Positions 47,176 to 56,813 of a stretch of DNA of 64,000 bases are shown here, piece after piece. The position numbers and the translations under genes were made by a program. The DNA is taken from contig NZ_JAGGLL010000001.1 of assembly GCF_017874425.1 (NCBI RefSeq), positions 1 to 64,000 on the forward strand, in the 5' to 3' direction. This DNA is from Clostridium punense (GTDB taxonomy: Bacteria; Bacillota; Clostridia; Clostridiales; Clostridiaceae). A model generated the notes under the pieces. That model ran no database searches and was not told the origin of the DNA. It saw only the letters and a program-made list of their open reading frames with translations. Positions within the stretch are counted from its first letter, which is position 1, and each line of letters opens with the position of its first letter.

Positions 47176-48060
47176 TTATCTAATACTTTCACCAGTTAAA
47201 ACATCTTTAATCCTTGCTTCTCTATTATTAACTAGCTCCTCCAAAGTTATGTTTCCTAGAAACTTTATGGCATTTAAAATTTCTTCTTCATATATTATAT
47301 CCATTACATTCATTTCTTCATCAAGGATAGTAAATACATTGTATTTATTTTTATCTACAAGCTCTAAAACCTGCAATAAGGAAAGTTTATAATATACTGA
47401 AATACTTTTATTTTCTATATATCCCCTTTTAGTAAGCTTTTCCTTTTTTTTAATAATATAGCCCATAATTATATATGCTATCCTCCTTTTCTCCCTATAA
47501 GAAATAACTAAAATAAAAATAGCTATCAAGAGTAAGTTTAAATTAGGTATACCCATGAACAAAGATGTGAAGAAACTCAGAAGAAAAACATACCCTATGC
47601 TTATACTTATCCTTAATGCTATTTCGTTTGCTTTTTTATATATTAATCTAGTAGCAAATATATCTCTTAAAATTCGCCCTCCATCTAAAGGGAAAGCTGG
47701 TATTAAATTAAATATACCAATAACTAAATTATAATTAATCATAAGAGTTAAAAAATCACTTTTATAAAAATAATTTATTGCTATGCAAGCCAAGGCCATA
47801 ATAAAATTTCCTAATGGTCCGCTGACAGATATTATCAAGTCCTCCTTTGGGGTAGCTTCCTCTAAGTCTTTTAGCTTCAATACCGCCCCTATGGGTAAGA
47901 TCTCTACAGTAAAACCAGAAAAGCCTAATACTCTTGCTGTAATTAAATGAATGAATTCATGGATTAGAATTATTACAAATCCCATTAACATTTTAGATTT
48001 AAATCCAATAATTAATATGAGTGCTATATAAGGTATTAAGTATTTACTAATTCTAAGCAA
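47176..48060 (-). CDS. spoIVFB: SpoIVFB-type site-2 metalloprotease
   Basis: A 294-residue membrane protease with about six TM helices. The zinc motif HEFIH is at 34-38 and the third ligand is in PAFPLDGG (D126). A C-terminal CBS-like cytoplasmic domain (about 215-294) follows. In Bacillus it cleaves pro-sigma-K at the outer forespore membrane. The TTG start follows GGGAGG. It is directly downstream of its presumed regulator, the spoIVFA-like gene. Confidence 0.9.
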   Translation of the reverse strand: MLRISKYLIPYIALILIIGFKSKMLMGFVIILIHEFIHLITARVLGFSGFTVEILPIGAVLKLKDLEEATPKEDLIISVSGPLGNFIMALACIAINYFYKSDFLTLMINYNLVIGIFNLIPAFPLDGGRILRDIFATRLIYKKANEIALRISISIGYVFLLSFFTSLFMGIPNLNLLLIAIFILVISYREKRRIAYIIMGYIIKKKEKLTKRGYIENKSISVYYKLSLLQVLELVDKNKYNVFTILDEEMNVMDIIYEEEILNAIKFLGNITLEELVNNREARIKDVLTGESIR

Positions 48061-48101
48061 TTATTTCCTCCCAATTCAGTACTGTATAATAGCCTTTTTC
48101 C

Positions 48102-48908
48102 CTATACTTTTAAGTAATCAGCTACCTTCTGTCTTTCTCCCATATATAATATTTCAAAATAAAAAGTTTCAAAGTTAGGTACTTTAGGAATTACTTTTCC
48201 AATTATGTCACCTTTATTAACTTCATCTCCAACTCCTACAGTTACTTCGCTGAGGTTATTATATTTTGTTTCTATACCTTTTCCGTGATCTATGGTAACA
48301 TAATTCCCCATAGCATCATCTTTACCAATCTTCTTCACCTTTCCCCTCTGACAAGAATTAATAGTGCTTTCTTTATCGAGCTTTACCCACATCAGATTAT
48401 CCTGATTTACACCTTGAGCCAATAAAGCTTCTCCTGCTCCCTGTTGCATATTATTCATGGAAACAGGAAGCGCATAATCACTTTTAACTTCATCCTGTAA
48501 AGTTAACCCTCCAGTAATTGAACTCTTGATTTTTTCAATATACATTATGCTTTTACCCTCAATATCTTCTAATTTAAAATCTTTGATTTTGCTTAAAATA
48601 GCTACATAATTATAATTTTCATTTAGAAGCTTTTTACTCCCCTCATAAAAACCTTTAGTATAGGGATTACTAAAGGTTTTACATCCAAGTAGTAGAATCA
48701 TAAGAAATAACACAATACCTAGCTGTACAATAAACTTGCTGGTAAAATTACTGAAATAGCTCTTCCCCTTCCCTTCTTTATGGCCGTTACCATTAGGCCT
48801 ATAACCAGCTCCACTGCTTGGACTCATTTTTTTCTTCATGTGTTGCTTTGAAGGTTTCCTACCTATAGAAGAATAGTATCTTTGATAATAATCATTATAG
48901 TTACCCAT
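48102..48908 (-). CDS. spoIVFA: SpoIVFA-like protein with degenerate M23 domain
   Basis: A 268-residue protein. A Lys/Gly/Ser-rich N-terminus (1-55), one TM helix (about 57-76) and an extracytoplasmic part with a C-terminal LytM/M23-like fold (about 175-268) are seen. The zinc ligands are not conserved: KYNNLSE stands where active enzymes have a YxHLS histidine, and the HxH is replaced by FYFEI. That is what one expects of SpoIVFA, an inactive scaffold that holds SpoIVFB. Gene order with spoIVFB (41 bases apart) supports the call. Confidence 0.8.
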   Translation of the reverse strand: MGNYNDYYQRYYSSIGRKPSKQHMKKKMSPSSGAGYRPNGNGHKEGKGKSYFSNFTSKFIVQLGIVLFLMILLLGCKTFSNPYTKGFYEGSKKLLNENYNYVAILSKIKDFKLEDIEGKSIMYIEKIKSSITGGLTLQDEVKSDYALPVSMNNMQQGAGEALLAQGVNQDNLMWVKLDKESTINSCQRGKVKKIGKDDAMGNYVTIDHGKGIETKYNNLSEVTVGVGDEVNKGDIIGKVIPKVPNFETFYFEILYMGERQKVADYLKV

Positions 48909-48982
48909 TTTTTCACCTACACTAATAAGATTTTCTTTAATAAATTATATTACATAGCCTGGGATTTATGATTGAAACCGCA

Positions 48983-49035
48983 AAAAAGTTAATAAAATAA
49001 GCCAGCAAGAATAAATCTTCTCACTAGCTTATTAG
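48983..49035 (-). terminator. Intrinsic terminator of mgsA
   Basis: Minus-strand AATAAGC pairs with GCTTATT around a long loop containing a further small AGAA/TTCT-type helix, followed by TTATTAACTTTTTT. It begins just after the mgsA stop codon. Confidence 0.65.
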
Positions 49036-49040
49036 TTATT

Positions 49041-49409
49041 TTATCTACTTTTTAATGCTTTCATTAAAACTTCTGCTGTACCTAAGTTTGTAGCAAGAGG
49101 TATACAGTGTACATCACAAAGTCTTATTAATGCTGTTACATCTGGCTCATGAGGTTGTGATGTTAACGGGTCTCTCAAAAATATTATAAGATCCATCTCT
49201 CCTTGAGCAAGCCTTGCTCCAATTTGCTGATCTCCACCTAATGGTCCTGATAAAAACCTACTTACAGATAAACCTACAAATTCACTTATAAGCTTTCCTG
49301 TTGTACCAGTGGCATATAATTCATGTTCTATCAAAACATCCTTATATCTTTTAGCAAAGTCAATCATATCATCTTTCTTTTTATCATGTGCAATTAAAGC
49401 TATTCTCAT
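49041..49409 (-). CDS. mgsA: Methylglyoxal synthase
   Basis: A 122-residue MgsA. It starts [18 protein letters not shown] and has [20 protein letters not shown] (about 54-73) and [20 protein letters not shown] (about 78-97); the Asp and His in these are the catalytic and phosphate-binding residues. It diverts dihydroxyacetone phosphate to methylglyoxal under phosphate shortage. Downstream of rodA after a repeat copy. Confidence 0.95.
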   Translation of the reverse strand: MRIALIAHDKKKDDMIDFAKRYKDVLIEHELYATGTTGKLISEFVGLSVSRFLSGPLGGDQQIGARLAQGEMDLIIFLRDPLTSQPHEPDVTALIRLCDVHCIPLATNLGTAEVLMKALKSR

Positions 49410-49488
49410 AAAAATCCTCCTTAAATAATGAATAAATTCATTTTACTCGCCGACTTTGAAGAAGATTTAATCTAAACAAAGTCGTGTT

Positions 49489-49612
49489 TATAGGGAACTA
49501 AAGTCAATATCTAACTTATCCACTATTCCTCTTCCTTGGTTTTCTTAAGTCTTTTGGAAGATGAATGAAATTCATGCTGAATAAATTAAACTTTCACTAA
49601 GGAATCCTATAT
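49489..49612 (+). repeat. Dispersed repeat family A, copy A6
   Basis: A long copy (124 bp): TATAGGGAACTAA at the left, ATCTAACTTATCCA, the hairpin ATGAAT-GAA-ATTCAT in the middle, AAATTAAACTTTCACTAAGGAATCCTATAT at the right (conserved end). It lies between rodA and mgsA. Confidence 0.75.
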
Positions 49613-49685
49613 TATATTAAAGTTTAATTTTATATTAAGTGCTTTCTTTTGTAAGTTAGTAAACCCACTACATTTTCTAATTTTC

Positions 49686-50786
49686 CTAGAAATTAATTTT
49701 ATTTCTTCTCATTCCTACATTTAGTACTAGGGCTAAGGATATAAAATTAGTTAACATGGAACTTCCTCCATAACTTACAAAAGGAAGTGTTATTCCTGTA
49801 ATAGGCATTATTCCAATAGTCATTCCCATGTTTTGAATAATTGAAAACATTAGAGAAGCTGCAATTCCAATGCATATGATGCTTCCACTTAAATCCTTTG
49901 AAGTCTTTGCAATACTTATCAATTTGTAAAGTAATACTCCATAAAGTACTAATAAAACTGCTGCACCCATAAATCCCCATTCTTCATTTATTACCGCAAA
50001 GATAAAATCCGTATGATTTTCAGGTATAAATTTATATTGTCTTCCATTTGAATAACCTAGACCAAAAATTCCCCCAGAACCAATGGCAATTCTGGATTGA
50101 AGAAGCTGAAATCCAAAGGTAAGTTCAAACTTTTCTGGTGTTAAAAAGGATAGTAAACGCCCTTTCCAGTATGAAGGCATAAGCGGAGAATTCCAAAGCC
50201 CAACTATTACAACTAAAACTGCTGATAATCCTCCTACAATTACTCTCCAATCAAGATTTGCTACAATTACAATACCTAGGACGATAAAGAAAGAAACCAT
50301 GGTGAGTCCCATATCTGGTTGAATTACTATCAAAATCATTGGTATAGCTGCATAAATAAGAACCTTAGTGAGATTTTTTATATTATTAATATTTCCCTCC
50401 ATGTCTTGGATTACCTTTGCAAGCATTAATATCATTGCTATTTTAGCAAACTCTCCAGGTTGTATAGCTCTTTTTCCTATTTGTATCCAAGCATTGGCAC
50501 CATTTACTGATTTACTGAAAATATCATTAAAAGCTAGTAGTGCCACCGCAAACCAATAAATTACAGGAGCATAATTTAGTATTTGAATATAATCCACATA
50601 TATAATGCAATAGGTGGCTATGAGTCCTATAATAAGCCAAAAAAACTGTAATCTGGCATAGTAAAACCCACCTGCACTATATATATTTATAATGCTAAAC
50701 ATTACTATTGCACATATTATGCCTATAATACTAAAGTCTATATGCTTAATCAATTTATCATTTATTCTAAGGTTTTTTAATATCAT
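49686..50786 (-). CDS. rodA: Rod shape-determining peptidoglycan polymerase RodA
   Basis: A 366-residue SEDS protein with about ten TM helices. WIQIGKRAIQPGEFAKIAMIL (about 105-125), GYSNGRQYKFIPENHTDFIFAVINEEWGF and the final LPFVSYGGSSML are SEDS signatures. With the class B PBP encoded nearby it polymerises glycan strands for elongation. The ATG with GGAGG seven bases upstream was chosen; 15 further codons upstream run into repeat B5. It lies between minE and mgsA. Confidence 0.93.
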   Translation of the reverse strand: MILKNLRINDKLIKHIDFSIIGIICAIVMFSIINIYSAGGFYYARLQFFWLIIGLIATYCIIYVDYIQILNYAPVIYWFAVALLAFNDIFSKSVNGANAWIQIGKRAIQPGEFAKIAMILMLAKVIQDMEGNINNIKNLTKVLIYAAIPMILIVIQPDMGLTMVSFFIVLGIVIVANLDWRVIVGGLSAVLVVIVGLWNSPLMPSYWKGRLLSFLTPEKFELTFGFQLLQSRIAIGSGGIFGLGYSNGRQYKFIPENHTDFIFAVINEEWGFMGAAVLLVLYGVLLYKLISIAKTSKDLSGSIICIGIAASLMFSIIQNMGMTIGIMPITGITLPFVSYGGSSMLTNFISLALVLNVGMRRNKINF

Positions 50787-50803
50787 ATACATACCTCCAA
50801 CAT

Positions 50804-51014
50804 AAGCATTTGAAAATAAATAACAAGCCAAAGATGTTAAGAATATCTTGAGTTCACAAACAAGTTTGTGTTCACAAACAAGTTTCTATTCACAAGCAAG
50901 TCTGTACATGCAGGAAAATAGGTTCCTTAAATGTAGAGCAATCTAAAGGTTCTGTTGACGCAGTATAACTCAAACTAAACAAACATACTGACTTATTTAT
51001 TTTTTGAAAATGCC
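50804..51014. repeat. Dispersed repeat family B, copy B5
   Basis: About 211 bp with three 18-bp palindromic units (stems CACAAAC/GTTTGTG, a second with one changed arm, and CACAAGC with a degraded partner) and the shared right end GACTTATTTATTTTTTGAAAA. It lies between the minCDE terminator and the rodA ribosome binding site, and so in the presumed rodA leader. Confidence 0.8.
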
Positions 51015-51037
51015 TAAATATGATTATATCATAATAG

Positions 51038-51071
51038 AAAAAAAAATAAAGCTATGTTTAATCATAGCTTT
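51038..51071 (-). terminator. Intrinsic terminator of minCDE
   Basis: A 9-bp perfect stem (AAAGCTATG and complement) with a six-base loop, followed by ATTTTTTTTTC on the minus strand. It starts about seven bases after the minE stop codon. Confidence 0.93.
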
Positions 51072-51077
51072 ACACAT

Positions 51078-51344
51078 TTATCTTCCTTTTATTTTTTTAA
51101 TTGGAATACTTGCAATTAATGCAGGTGAATGTCCTTCCATTTCTTCTGCTCTAGTTAGCTTAACTTCAACTTCGCCATCATCTATTTCTGCATAGTTAGA
51201 GATAACCTTTAGTAAATCCCCTTTAATCATCTCTAGGAAGTCTGGTGAAAAATCCGCTCTGTCATGTATAAGTATCAGCTTTAATCTATCAGTAGCAATA
51301 TCCTTAGATGCTATTTTATTTGAGAAAATCTTAAAAATATCCAT
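51078..51344 (-). CDS. minE: Cell division topological specificity factor MinE
   Basis: An 88-residue MinE. The amphipathic N-terminus MDIFKIFSNK is followed by the anti-MinCD segment ATDRLKLILIHDRADFSPDF and a C-terminal dimerisation domain VEVKLTRAEEMEGHSPAL. MinE drives MinD off the membrane to centre the division site. Bacillus lacks minE, so its presence marks a clostridial min system. It lies nine bases after minD. Confidence 0.95.
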   Translation of the reverse strand: MDIFKIFSNKIASKDIATDRLKLILIHDRADFSPDFLEMIKGDLLKVISNYAEIDDGEVEVKLTRAEEMEGHSPALIASIPIKKIKGR

Positions 51345-51353
51345 GATTACCTC

Positions 51354-52157
51354 CTATTTCCCCCCAAAGAATTTTTTAAGAGTGGCTAAGAATCCACCTT
51401 GTGAACTAGTGACACTTAAATCAATAAATGGCACTTCTTCTCCTACTATTCTCTTTGCAATATTCTTAAAAGCTTGTCCTGCAAGTGCTGTAGTATCTAG
51501 AACTATAGGCTCCCCTTTATTCGTGGAAACTGTAACTCTTCTATCATCAGGTACTACACCAATAACCTTAATAGCTAAACATTCTTTTATATCTTCAATG
51601 TTCAGCATATCACCATTCTTTGTCATTTCAAAGTTTATTCTATTCACAATTAGTTCTTGTCTATTTAGTCCTTTTGCATCTAGCTTTCCAATAACTCTAT
51701 CTGCGTCTCTTACTGAAGTTATCTCTGGGTTTACTACAACTATTGACCAGTCTGCACCAACTACAGCATTTTCAAAGCCTTGCTCAATCCCCGCTGGGCA
51801 ATCAATAATTACATAGTCAAATTCATTTTTAAGTTCATTTACTATTTTAAGCATTCCATCAATACTAACATCATCTTTATCTCTTGTTTGAGCTGTTGGT
51901 AATAAAAATAAGTTATTAAATCTCTTATCTTTGATTAAAGCTTGTTTTAGTCTACATCTTCCCTCAATTACATCTAATAAGGTAAACACAACTCTATTCT
52001 CAAGTCCCATAAGTACATCTAAGTTTCTAAGTCCTGTATCTCCATCTATTACAACTACCTTTTTATCCATTGCTGCTAATGCAGTTCCAATGTTCGCAGT
52101 AGTAGTAGTCTTTCCAACTCCACCTTTTCCAGATGTTATAACAATAGCCTCTCCCAT
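51354..52157 (-). CDS. minD: Septum site-determining ATPase MinD
   Basis: A 267-residue deviant-Walker ATPase: GKGGVGKTTTTANIG near residue 10, VIDGDTGLRNLDVLMGLE, DCPAGIEQG, and a C-terminal amphipathic helix that ends FLATLKKFFGGK, the membrane-targeting sequence. It recruits MinC and is cycled by MinE. It lies 15 bases after minC. Confidence 0.97.
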   Translation of the reverse strand: MGEAIVITSGKGGVGKTTTTANIGTALAAMDKKVVVIDGDTGLRNLDVLMGLENRVVFTLLDVIEGRCRLKQALIKDKRFNNLFLLPTAQTRDKDDVSIDGMLKIVNELKNEFDYVIIDCPAGIEQGFENAVVGADWSIVVVNPEITSVRDADRVIGKLDAKGLNRQELIVNRINFEMTKNGDMLNIEDIKECLAIKVIGVVPDDRRVTVSTNKGEPIVLDTTALAGQAFKNIAKRIVGEEVPFIDLSVTSSQGGFLATLKKFFGGK

Positions 52158-52172
52158 TTAATACTCCCTCCA

Positions 52173-52805
52173 TTAAATATATTTATTAACTAAATATGGT
52201 TCTACAATTATACTTCCATTTTTAACTTTTGCAAGTTCAGGATATTGTGGTCTTAAATTGTCCTCTGGAGACCTTGTTATTATATTAGCAATTTGAAGAA
52301 TTTGAGGTTGTAGAGAAAAAGCTGCAACAAAAGCCTTTTCATTACCATTACTTCCTGCGTGAACAGCTCCCCTAATACTTCCTAATACAATAATATTTCC
52401 AGCAGCATACACCTCTGCCCCTGGATTTATATCCCCAATTAAAACTAAATTTCCCGAGTACTCAAATCTTTGTCCACTTCTAATGGTCTTTCTTACAAAC
52501 TTGGTTCTACCTTCACTGACCCCATTAAAAAACTTACTTGTTCGCTCTCCAGAATCCTGATATATACAATCTCTAATTCTAAACTCGTCAAAAAGTATTT
52601 CTTTAATCCTAGCTTGGTCATGTTCATCAATTTGCTTTATGTCCATGGTAATACTTATTGTAGCACCCCTATAAAACCTTTTTGTAACAGACAATTTTTT
52701 TATAAGTTCATTAATTATTTCCTCAGTATTTTTAAATCTATTAACGTCAATTACTACATTTAGACCATCTTTATTCCCCTTAAATATTATTCTATTGTCT
52801 TGCAT
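52173..52805 (-). CDS. minC: Septum site-determining protein MinC
   Basis: A 210-residue FtsZ inhibitor. The N-terminal domain (1-100) is followed by a beta-helical C-terminal domain with LVLIGDINPGAEVYAAGNIIVLGSIRGAVHAG-type sequence (about 118-150) and AAFSLQPQILQIAN. The ATG follows GGAGGG; the five codons upstream of it are not part of the family. Confidence 0.95.
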   Translation of the reverse strand: MQDNRIIFKGNKDGLNVVIDVNRFKNTEEIINELIKKLSVTKRFYRGATISITMDIKQIDEHDQARIKEILFDEFRIRDCIYQDSGERTSKFFNGVSEGRTKFVRKTIRSGQRFEYSGNLVLIGDINPGAEVYAAGNIIVLGSIRGAVHAGSNGNEKAFVAAFSLQPQILQIANIITRSPEDNLRPQYPELAKVKNGSIIVEPYLVNKYI

Positions 52806-53189
52806 ATGTACCCTCCACATACTGAGATACTTTTACTATTTCAACGTATATTATTAAATTCCTTCTAATTATTACAGAAAAATCAATATTATTTAAAAAT
52901 ATTGTGTTATTTCTATGGAATTTTAATTATTACAAATTAATTATACCTTTTTAACCTTACCAATGTAATCTGTGATGAAATTTATTTTAAAATTTCTTTT
53001 ATAGTATTATTCTATATGGAGTAATAGTTCAAATATCGAAGTAGTTTCTCTATAAATAAACACTCTTAAAATAATGTATCTTTATGTAATGGAAAACTCT
53101 TCATATTAAGAGTAGCTTATATACTTACAATACATTTAGCTTCATTGCCACTTCTTGAGAAACAACTTGTTGGAAGAAATGATTTAATG
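52806..53189. other. Noncoding region upstream of minC
   Basis: About 380 AT-rich bases between the PBP2 terminator and minC. A TTGAAA and nearby AT-rich boxes might serve minC, but no consensus promoter stands out, and no gene is supported. Confidence 0.4.
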
Positions 53190-53202
53190 GTAAAAATACA
53201 AA

Positions 53203-53244
53203 AATAACAAGTTTAATTTCAAATTATAATTAAACTTGTTATTT
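53203..53244 (-). terminator. Intrinsic terminator of the mre-PBP2 operon
   Basis: A perfect 16-bp stem (AAATAACAAGTTTAAT and complement) with a ten-base loop. TTGTATTTTT follows on the minus strand. It lies about 35 bases after the PBP2 stop codon. Confidence 0.88.
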
Positions 53245-53278
53245 ATTATACATTATATTTTCGTTATATTAATAATCC

Positions 53279-56200
53279 TCACCGTGGATTATTAGTTGTA
53301 CTATTCTGTGTACCATTTGTGGTGTTGTTTTCCCTGCTGTTTGGCTTAGTAGTTTGTGTATTATTTGTTGCACCATTTGGTGAATTATTCGTTGTACCAT
53401 TTTGAGTATTATTTGTTGTACTTTCGCCATTAGTACTTTCACCTTTTTTGCTTTCATCTATAACAGTTCCAGCATTATCTGATTTTTGTGGTTTTTCATA
53501 CATAAACTTGTAACCAGGTTTTTGGGCTTTTATTTGGTCTCTAAAATACTCTTCAAATACAGCTCTAGCCACTGGTGCTCCATAGCCTCCGCTACCTCCA
53601 TCAAAAATTGCAATACAGGTAACAATCTCTGGATCATCAAAAGGAGCAAATCCTATATAAGTTCCATAAGCTGTTCTTCCTATAGCCTTTTCAACTTCTT
53701 CATTTACGTTAGCTGAACCGGTTTTACCACCGTTAGCAATTGGAAAGTCTTTAAATGCACTTACTGCTGTACCATTATCTCCTGCAGTAACATCTTTCAT
53801 ACCTTTTTTAATTACACTAAGATATTGTGGTTCAATATCCACATGGTCTATAAGCTTAGGCTTAAATTCAGTAGTCTCTCCAGTAACAGGGTCTACTATC
53901 TTATTGACAAGTTGTAATTCATACCTGTTTCCCCCATTAATTAAAGTTGCCATATAACTTGCTAACTGAAGGGGAGTAAAAAGATTCATTCCCTGTCCTA
54001 TGGATGCATCATAAGCATTAGCTGCAGAGCTAATATAAATCCTAGCATCATTAACAGAGCTTATTATAGAATCCATAATACCAGTAATATCCTTATCTGT
54101 ATAACCTACAGCTTTAGCTTCAGGAGAAATGTTTATAACCTCTTTAATTAGAGGTGTTAACATTTTATACATTTCTGGGTCTGGAAGCTTATTCTCATTA
54201 ATCATTTGAGCTTTAATAGCCTCGATTAAATTACTTTTCTTTTCATTAACTTTCTTAATCTCTGCTACTTCCTTAGGACTTCCCTGTTCTTTTTGCCTTG
54301 CAATATCAAAAGGCTTATATTGATTTAATTGTGTATTTACAGAACTAGAACCTTTGCCTAAAAAACCTGCAAGTTGGTCAATATATATATTTGACTGTTT
54401 TTTCTTACTTGATTCATAGTTATAAACTTGACCAAAATTTTCTGCTATTTCAATGCCTGTACTTGCCTCTAATTCACTATTAGGAGGTACTCCAAGGCCA
54501 AGTTTCCAAGCATATTTAGCAATGAGGTCAAGAGCCCCTGGATTTTCTCCATACTTTTCATATAGCCTATCTGCTACATCATAGAAATAAAAGTTACAAG
54601 AAACCTCTAAAGCTTTAGCTAAATCTATAGGTCCATGGGTAGCATGCCTCTGGTTAAAGGTCCAACAAGCCCCCTGATAGCTTTTATACCTTTTAGTATA
54701 CATACCATTATCATTTATTTTTGTTGATGAATTTATTACTCCCTCTGTTAATCCTGCAAGAGCTGTTACAGGCTTAAAAACTGATCCAGGAGGAATTAAT
54801 GCCATTGAAGCATAATTATAAAAAGGCTTTGGAAATATGTCATTTAGATCTTTCCTTATAGTAGTGTTTCCTTCTATGGATTCATCTATTGGAAACATTC
54901 TATCTAAAAGTATCTTTGCTCTTTCAGCAGCTGGAAGAGACATTTCATTCTCTTTCAGCACTCCCACTTTATTTATAAGCCCCTTCTTCGCAATATACTC
55001 CTTACCCATTTGTTCAATGTTAGGAGAAAAATAATTTTGGGGTATTTCTAGTCCTGGCACTGTAAAAACATTTGGGTCATAACCAGGTTTGCTCACAAGA
55101 GCCAAAACTTGACCAGTTTTTGCATTTAGTACTATAGCTGCCCCTCTTGTAGCATTACTTACATTACTTGTTCCCATAACACCTTTATTCTGCATGCTCT
55201 TCATAGTATCATCTAGAGCTTTTTCTGCTACCTCTTGTATATTTTTATCTATATTTAACTGAACAGTTTTTCCTGGATAAGAATCTGCTTCTACAATAGT
55301 CTTAACTTTTCTACCTGCTTTGTTTACCTCGATAATTTCTTGCCCCTTAGTACCCTTCAAGTATTGCTCAAAAGCCGCCTCTAATCCAGCTTTTCCAACA
55401 TTATCTGTACTTATATCATAGCCTTTTTCCTCGAACTTTTCTTTTTCCCAAGGGTTGATTTTTGATATGTATCCTAAAAAGGCCGAACCTAATTCATTAT
55501 TAGGATAATATCTCATTGGTTGTGTTTCAACTGCTATTCCAGGAAGGCTGGCCTTCCGTTGTTCGAATTCAAAAGCTACTTCCTTACTAAGATCGTTTGC
55601 AATGACTACAGGTTTGTATCCTGAAAAGCTCTGAATTTTAATACTGTCTTTAACAATCATATATCTTCTTTGTTCTTTTAGTTCATAATTTGTATCTATC
55701 TTATAATCCGTAAGCAACTTATCGTAAACTTCTTGTGCAGAGATTTTTAAGAGTTCTTCATCTAAAACCTTTTCATCTTCTTTTGTAAGTTCTTCTCTTT
55801 TCTTATCAAAGATTTTTTTGATAAATTTATCGTCATCGATTCCTTTATCTTTTTTAAATCTTATTTCCATCCATCTTTTACTTTCTTCATCAGTGGCTTT
55901 AAATTTAAAAGCTAAATTGCCATCTTCAATTACAATCGGAAATTCATCCACAATATATTTATTATTTTTATCTAATATTTTAAACACTTCTGCCATGGTC
56001 TCAAAAAACTTTTCTTTACTCTCCTCTGTTTCTGTAAACATTAAAGAATAACTTTGTTTACTAGTAGCTAGAAGTTCACCTTTAGCATCTATAATATCTC
56101 CTCTTGCTGCAACCTTAGGTACATTTTTACTAGCTTTTTTATTAGCTTCTTCTCTATACTCTTCTACCATCACAACCTGCAAATATAGCAATCTACTAAT

Positions 56201-56299
56201 TATGGTAGTAAAAATAAGACCCATGGCAATAAAAAATATATTAAATCTAGAAAACTTTGCTTTACTCTTTTTATTAGTTACCGATTTTTTATTAACCAT
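53279..56299 (-). CDS. mrdA: Class B penicillin-binding protein 2 (elongation transpeptidase), unusually long
   Basis: A 1006-residue protein, longer than the 600-720 usual for PBP2. After a TM anchor (about 18-40) and a dimerisation/pedestal domain come the transpeptidase motifs SVFK (Ser near 505), SCN (near 568) and KTG (near 860). The roughly 290 residues between SCN and KTG include an insert of about 130 residues rich in Lys, Glu and Gln. The last 60 residues are a low-complexity Asn/Thr/Gln/Ser/Gly tail, probably extracellular and flexible. With RodA it makes side-wall peptidoglycan. It follows mreD by six bases. Confidence 0.93.
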   Translation of the reverse strand: MVNKKSVTNKKSKAKFSRFNIFFIAMGLIFTTIISRLLYLQVVMVEEYREEANKKASKNVPKVAARGDIIDAKGELLATSKQSYSLMFTETEESKEKFFETMAEVFKILDKNNKYIVDEFPIVIEDGNLAFKFKATDEESKRWMEIRFKKDKGIDDDKFIKKIFDKKREELTKEDEKVLDEELLKISAQEVYDKLLTDYKIDTNYELKEQRRYMIVKDSIKIQSFSGYKPVVIANDLSKEVAFEFEQRKASLPGIAVETQPMRYYPNNELGSAFLGYISKINPWEKEKFEEKGYDISTDNVGKAGLEAAFEQYLKGTKGQEIIEVNKAGRKVKTIVEADSYPGKTVQLNIDKNIQEVAEKALDDTMKSMQNKGVMGTSNVSNATRGAAIVLNAKTGQVLALVSKPGYDPNVFTVPGLEIPQNYFSPNIEQMGKEYIAKKGLINKVGVLKENEMSLPAAERAKILLDRMFPIDESIEGNTTIRKDLNDIFPKPFYNYASMALIPPGSVFKPVTALAGLTEGVINSSTKINDNGMYTKRYKSYQGACWTFNQRHATHGPIDLAKALEVSCNFYFYDVADRLYEKYGENPGALDLIAKYAWKLGLGVPPNSELEASTGIEIAENFGQVYNYESSKKKQSNIYIDQLAGFLGKGSSSVNTQLNQYKPFDIARQKEQGSPKEVAEIKKVNEKKSNLIEAIKAQMINENKLPDPEMYKMLTPLIKEVINISPEAKAVGYTDKDITGIMDSIISSVNDARIYISSAANAYDASIGQGMNLFTPLQLASYMATLINGGNRYELQLVNKIVDPVTGETTEFKPKLIDHVDIEPQYLSVIKKGMKDVTAGDNGTAVSAFKDFPIANGGKTGSANVNEEVEKAIGRTAYGTYIGFAPFDDPEIVTCIAIFDGGSGGYGAPVARAVFEEYFRDQIKAQKPGYKFMYEKPQKSDNAGTVIDESKKGESTNGESTTNNTQNGTTNNSPNGATNNTQTTKPNSRENNTTNGTQNSTTNNPR

Positions 56300-56305
56300 A
56301 CTTTT

Positions 56306-56800
56306 CTAGAATCTCCATTCTTTCTTCATAGTTTTTGTTTCGCTTAATTTGAAAACAAGCCTATATAATAAAACTGATATTACCATATCATATAAAGCCT
56401 TATACAAGACTACACTTATACCAGCAGTTTTAACTCTTAATAGAAATAAAACTCCTAATACAAATAGTCCTTTTATAAAGCTTAAAAAGAAAGTTGAAAC
56501 TATTGGTACAATGGATTTATCTTTAAATATGCTCTTACCTATTTCTGCAGCTAATAAGCATATAATCATATTACTAAGCATGTTTATGCCTATATACTTA
56601 GAAAAATATAAATCTTGAAATGCCCCTGCAAGAACTCCTAGAATCATACCTTCTAGAGATCCATTTATTATGGCATAAGAAATGATAAAAACAAGGAGAA
56701 TACTTGGGTAAATGTGGTTTATTGCTATGAAAGTTATTAGGGTATTATCTAAAAGAAATAGAAATAAAGTTATAAGAAATAAATATATTATTTTTTTCAC
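56306..56800 (-). CDS. mreD: Rod shape-determining membrane protein MreD
   Basis: A 164-residue, very hydrophobic protein with about five TM helices. SLEGMILGVLAGAFQDLYFSKYIGINMLS (about 47-75) is the MreD signature region. It links MreB/MreC to the elongation machinery. The GTG start follows GGGTG. It sits between mreC and PBP2 with 13 and 6 bases of spacing. Confidence 0.9.
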   Translation of the reverse strand: MKKIIYLFLITLFLFLLDNTLITFIAINHIYPSILLVFIISYAIINGSLEGMILGVLAGAFQDLYFSKYIGINMLSNMIICLLAAEIGKSIFKDKSIVPIVSTFFLSFIKGLFVLGVLFLLRVKTAGISVVLYKALYDMVISVLLYRLVFKLSETKTMKKEWRF

Positions 56801-56813
56801 AATCTACACCCTA

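Noticed and set aside
51343-51816. Plus-strand open frame of 157 codons opposite minD
   Set aside because: Antisense of a conserved gene; no initiation signals and shadow-like composition.
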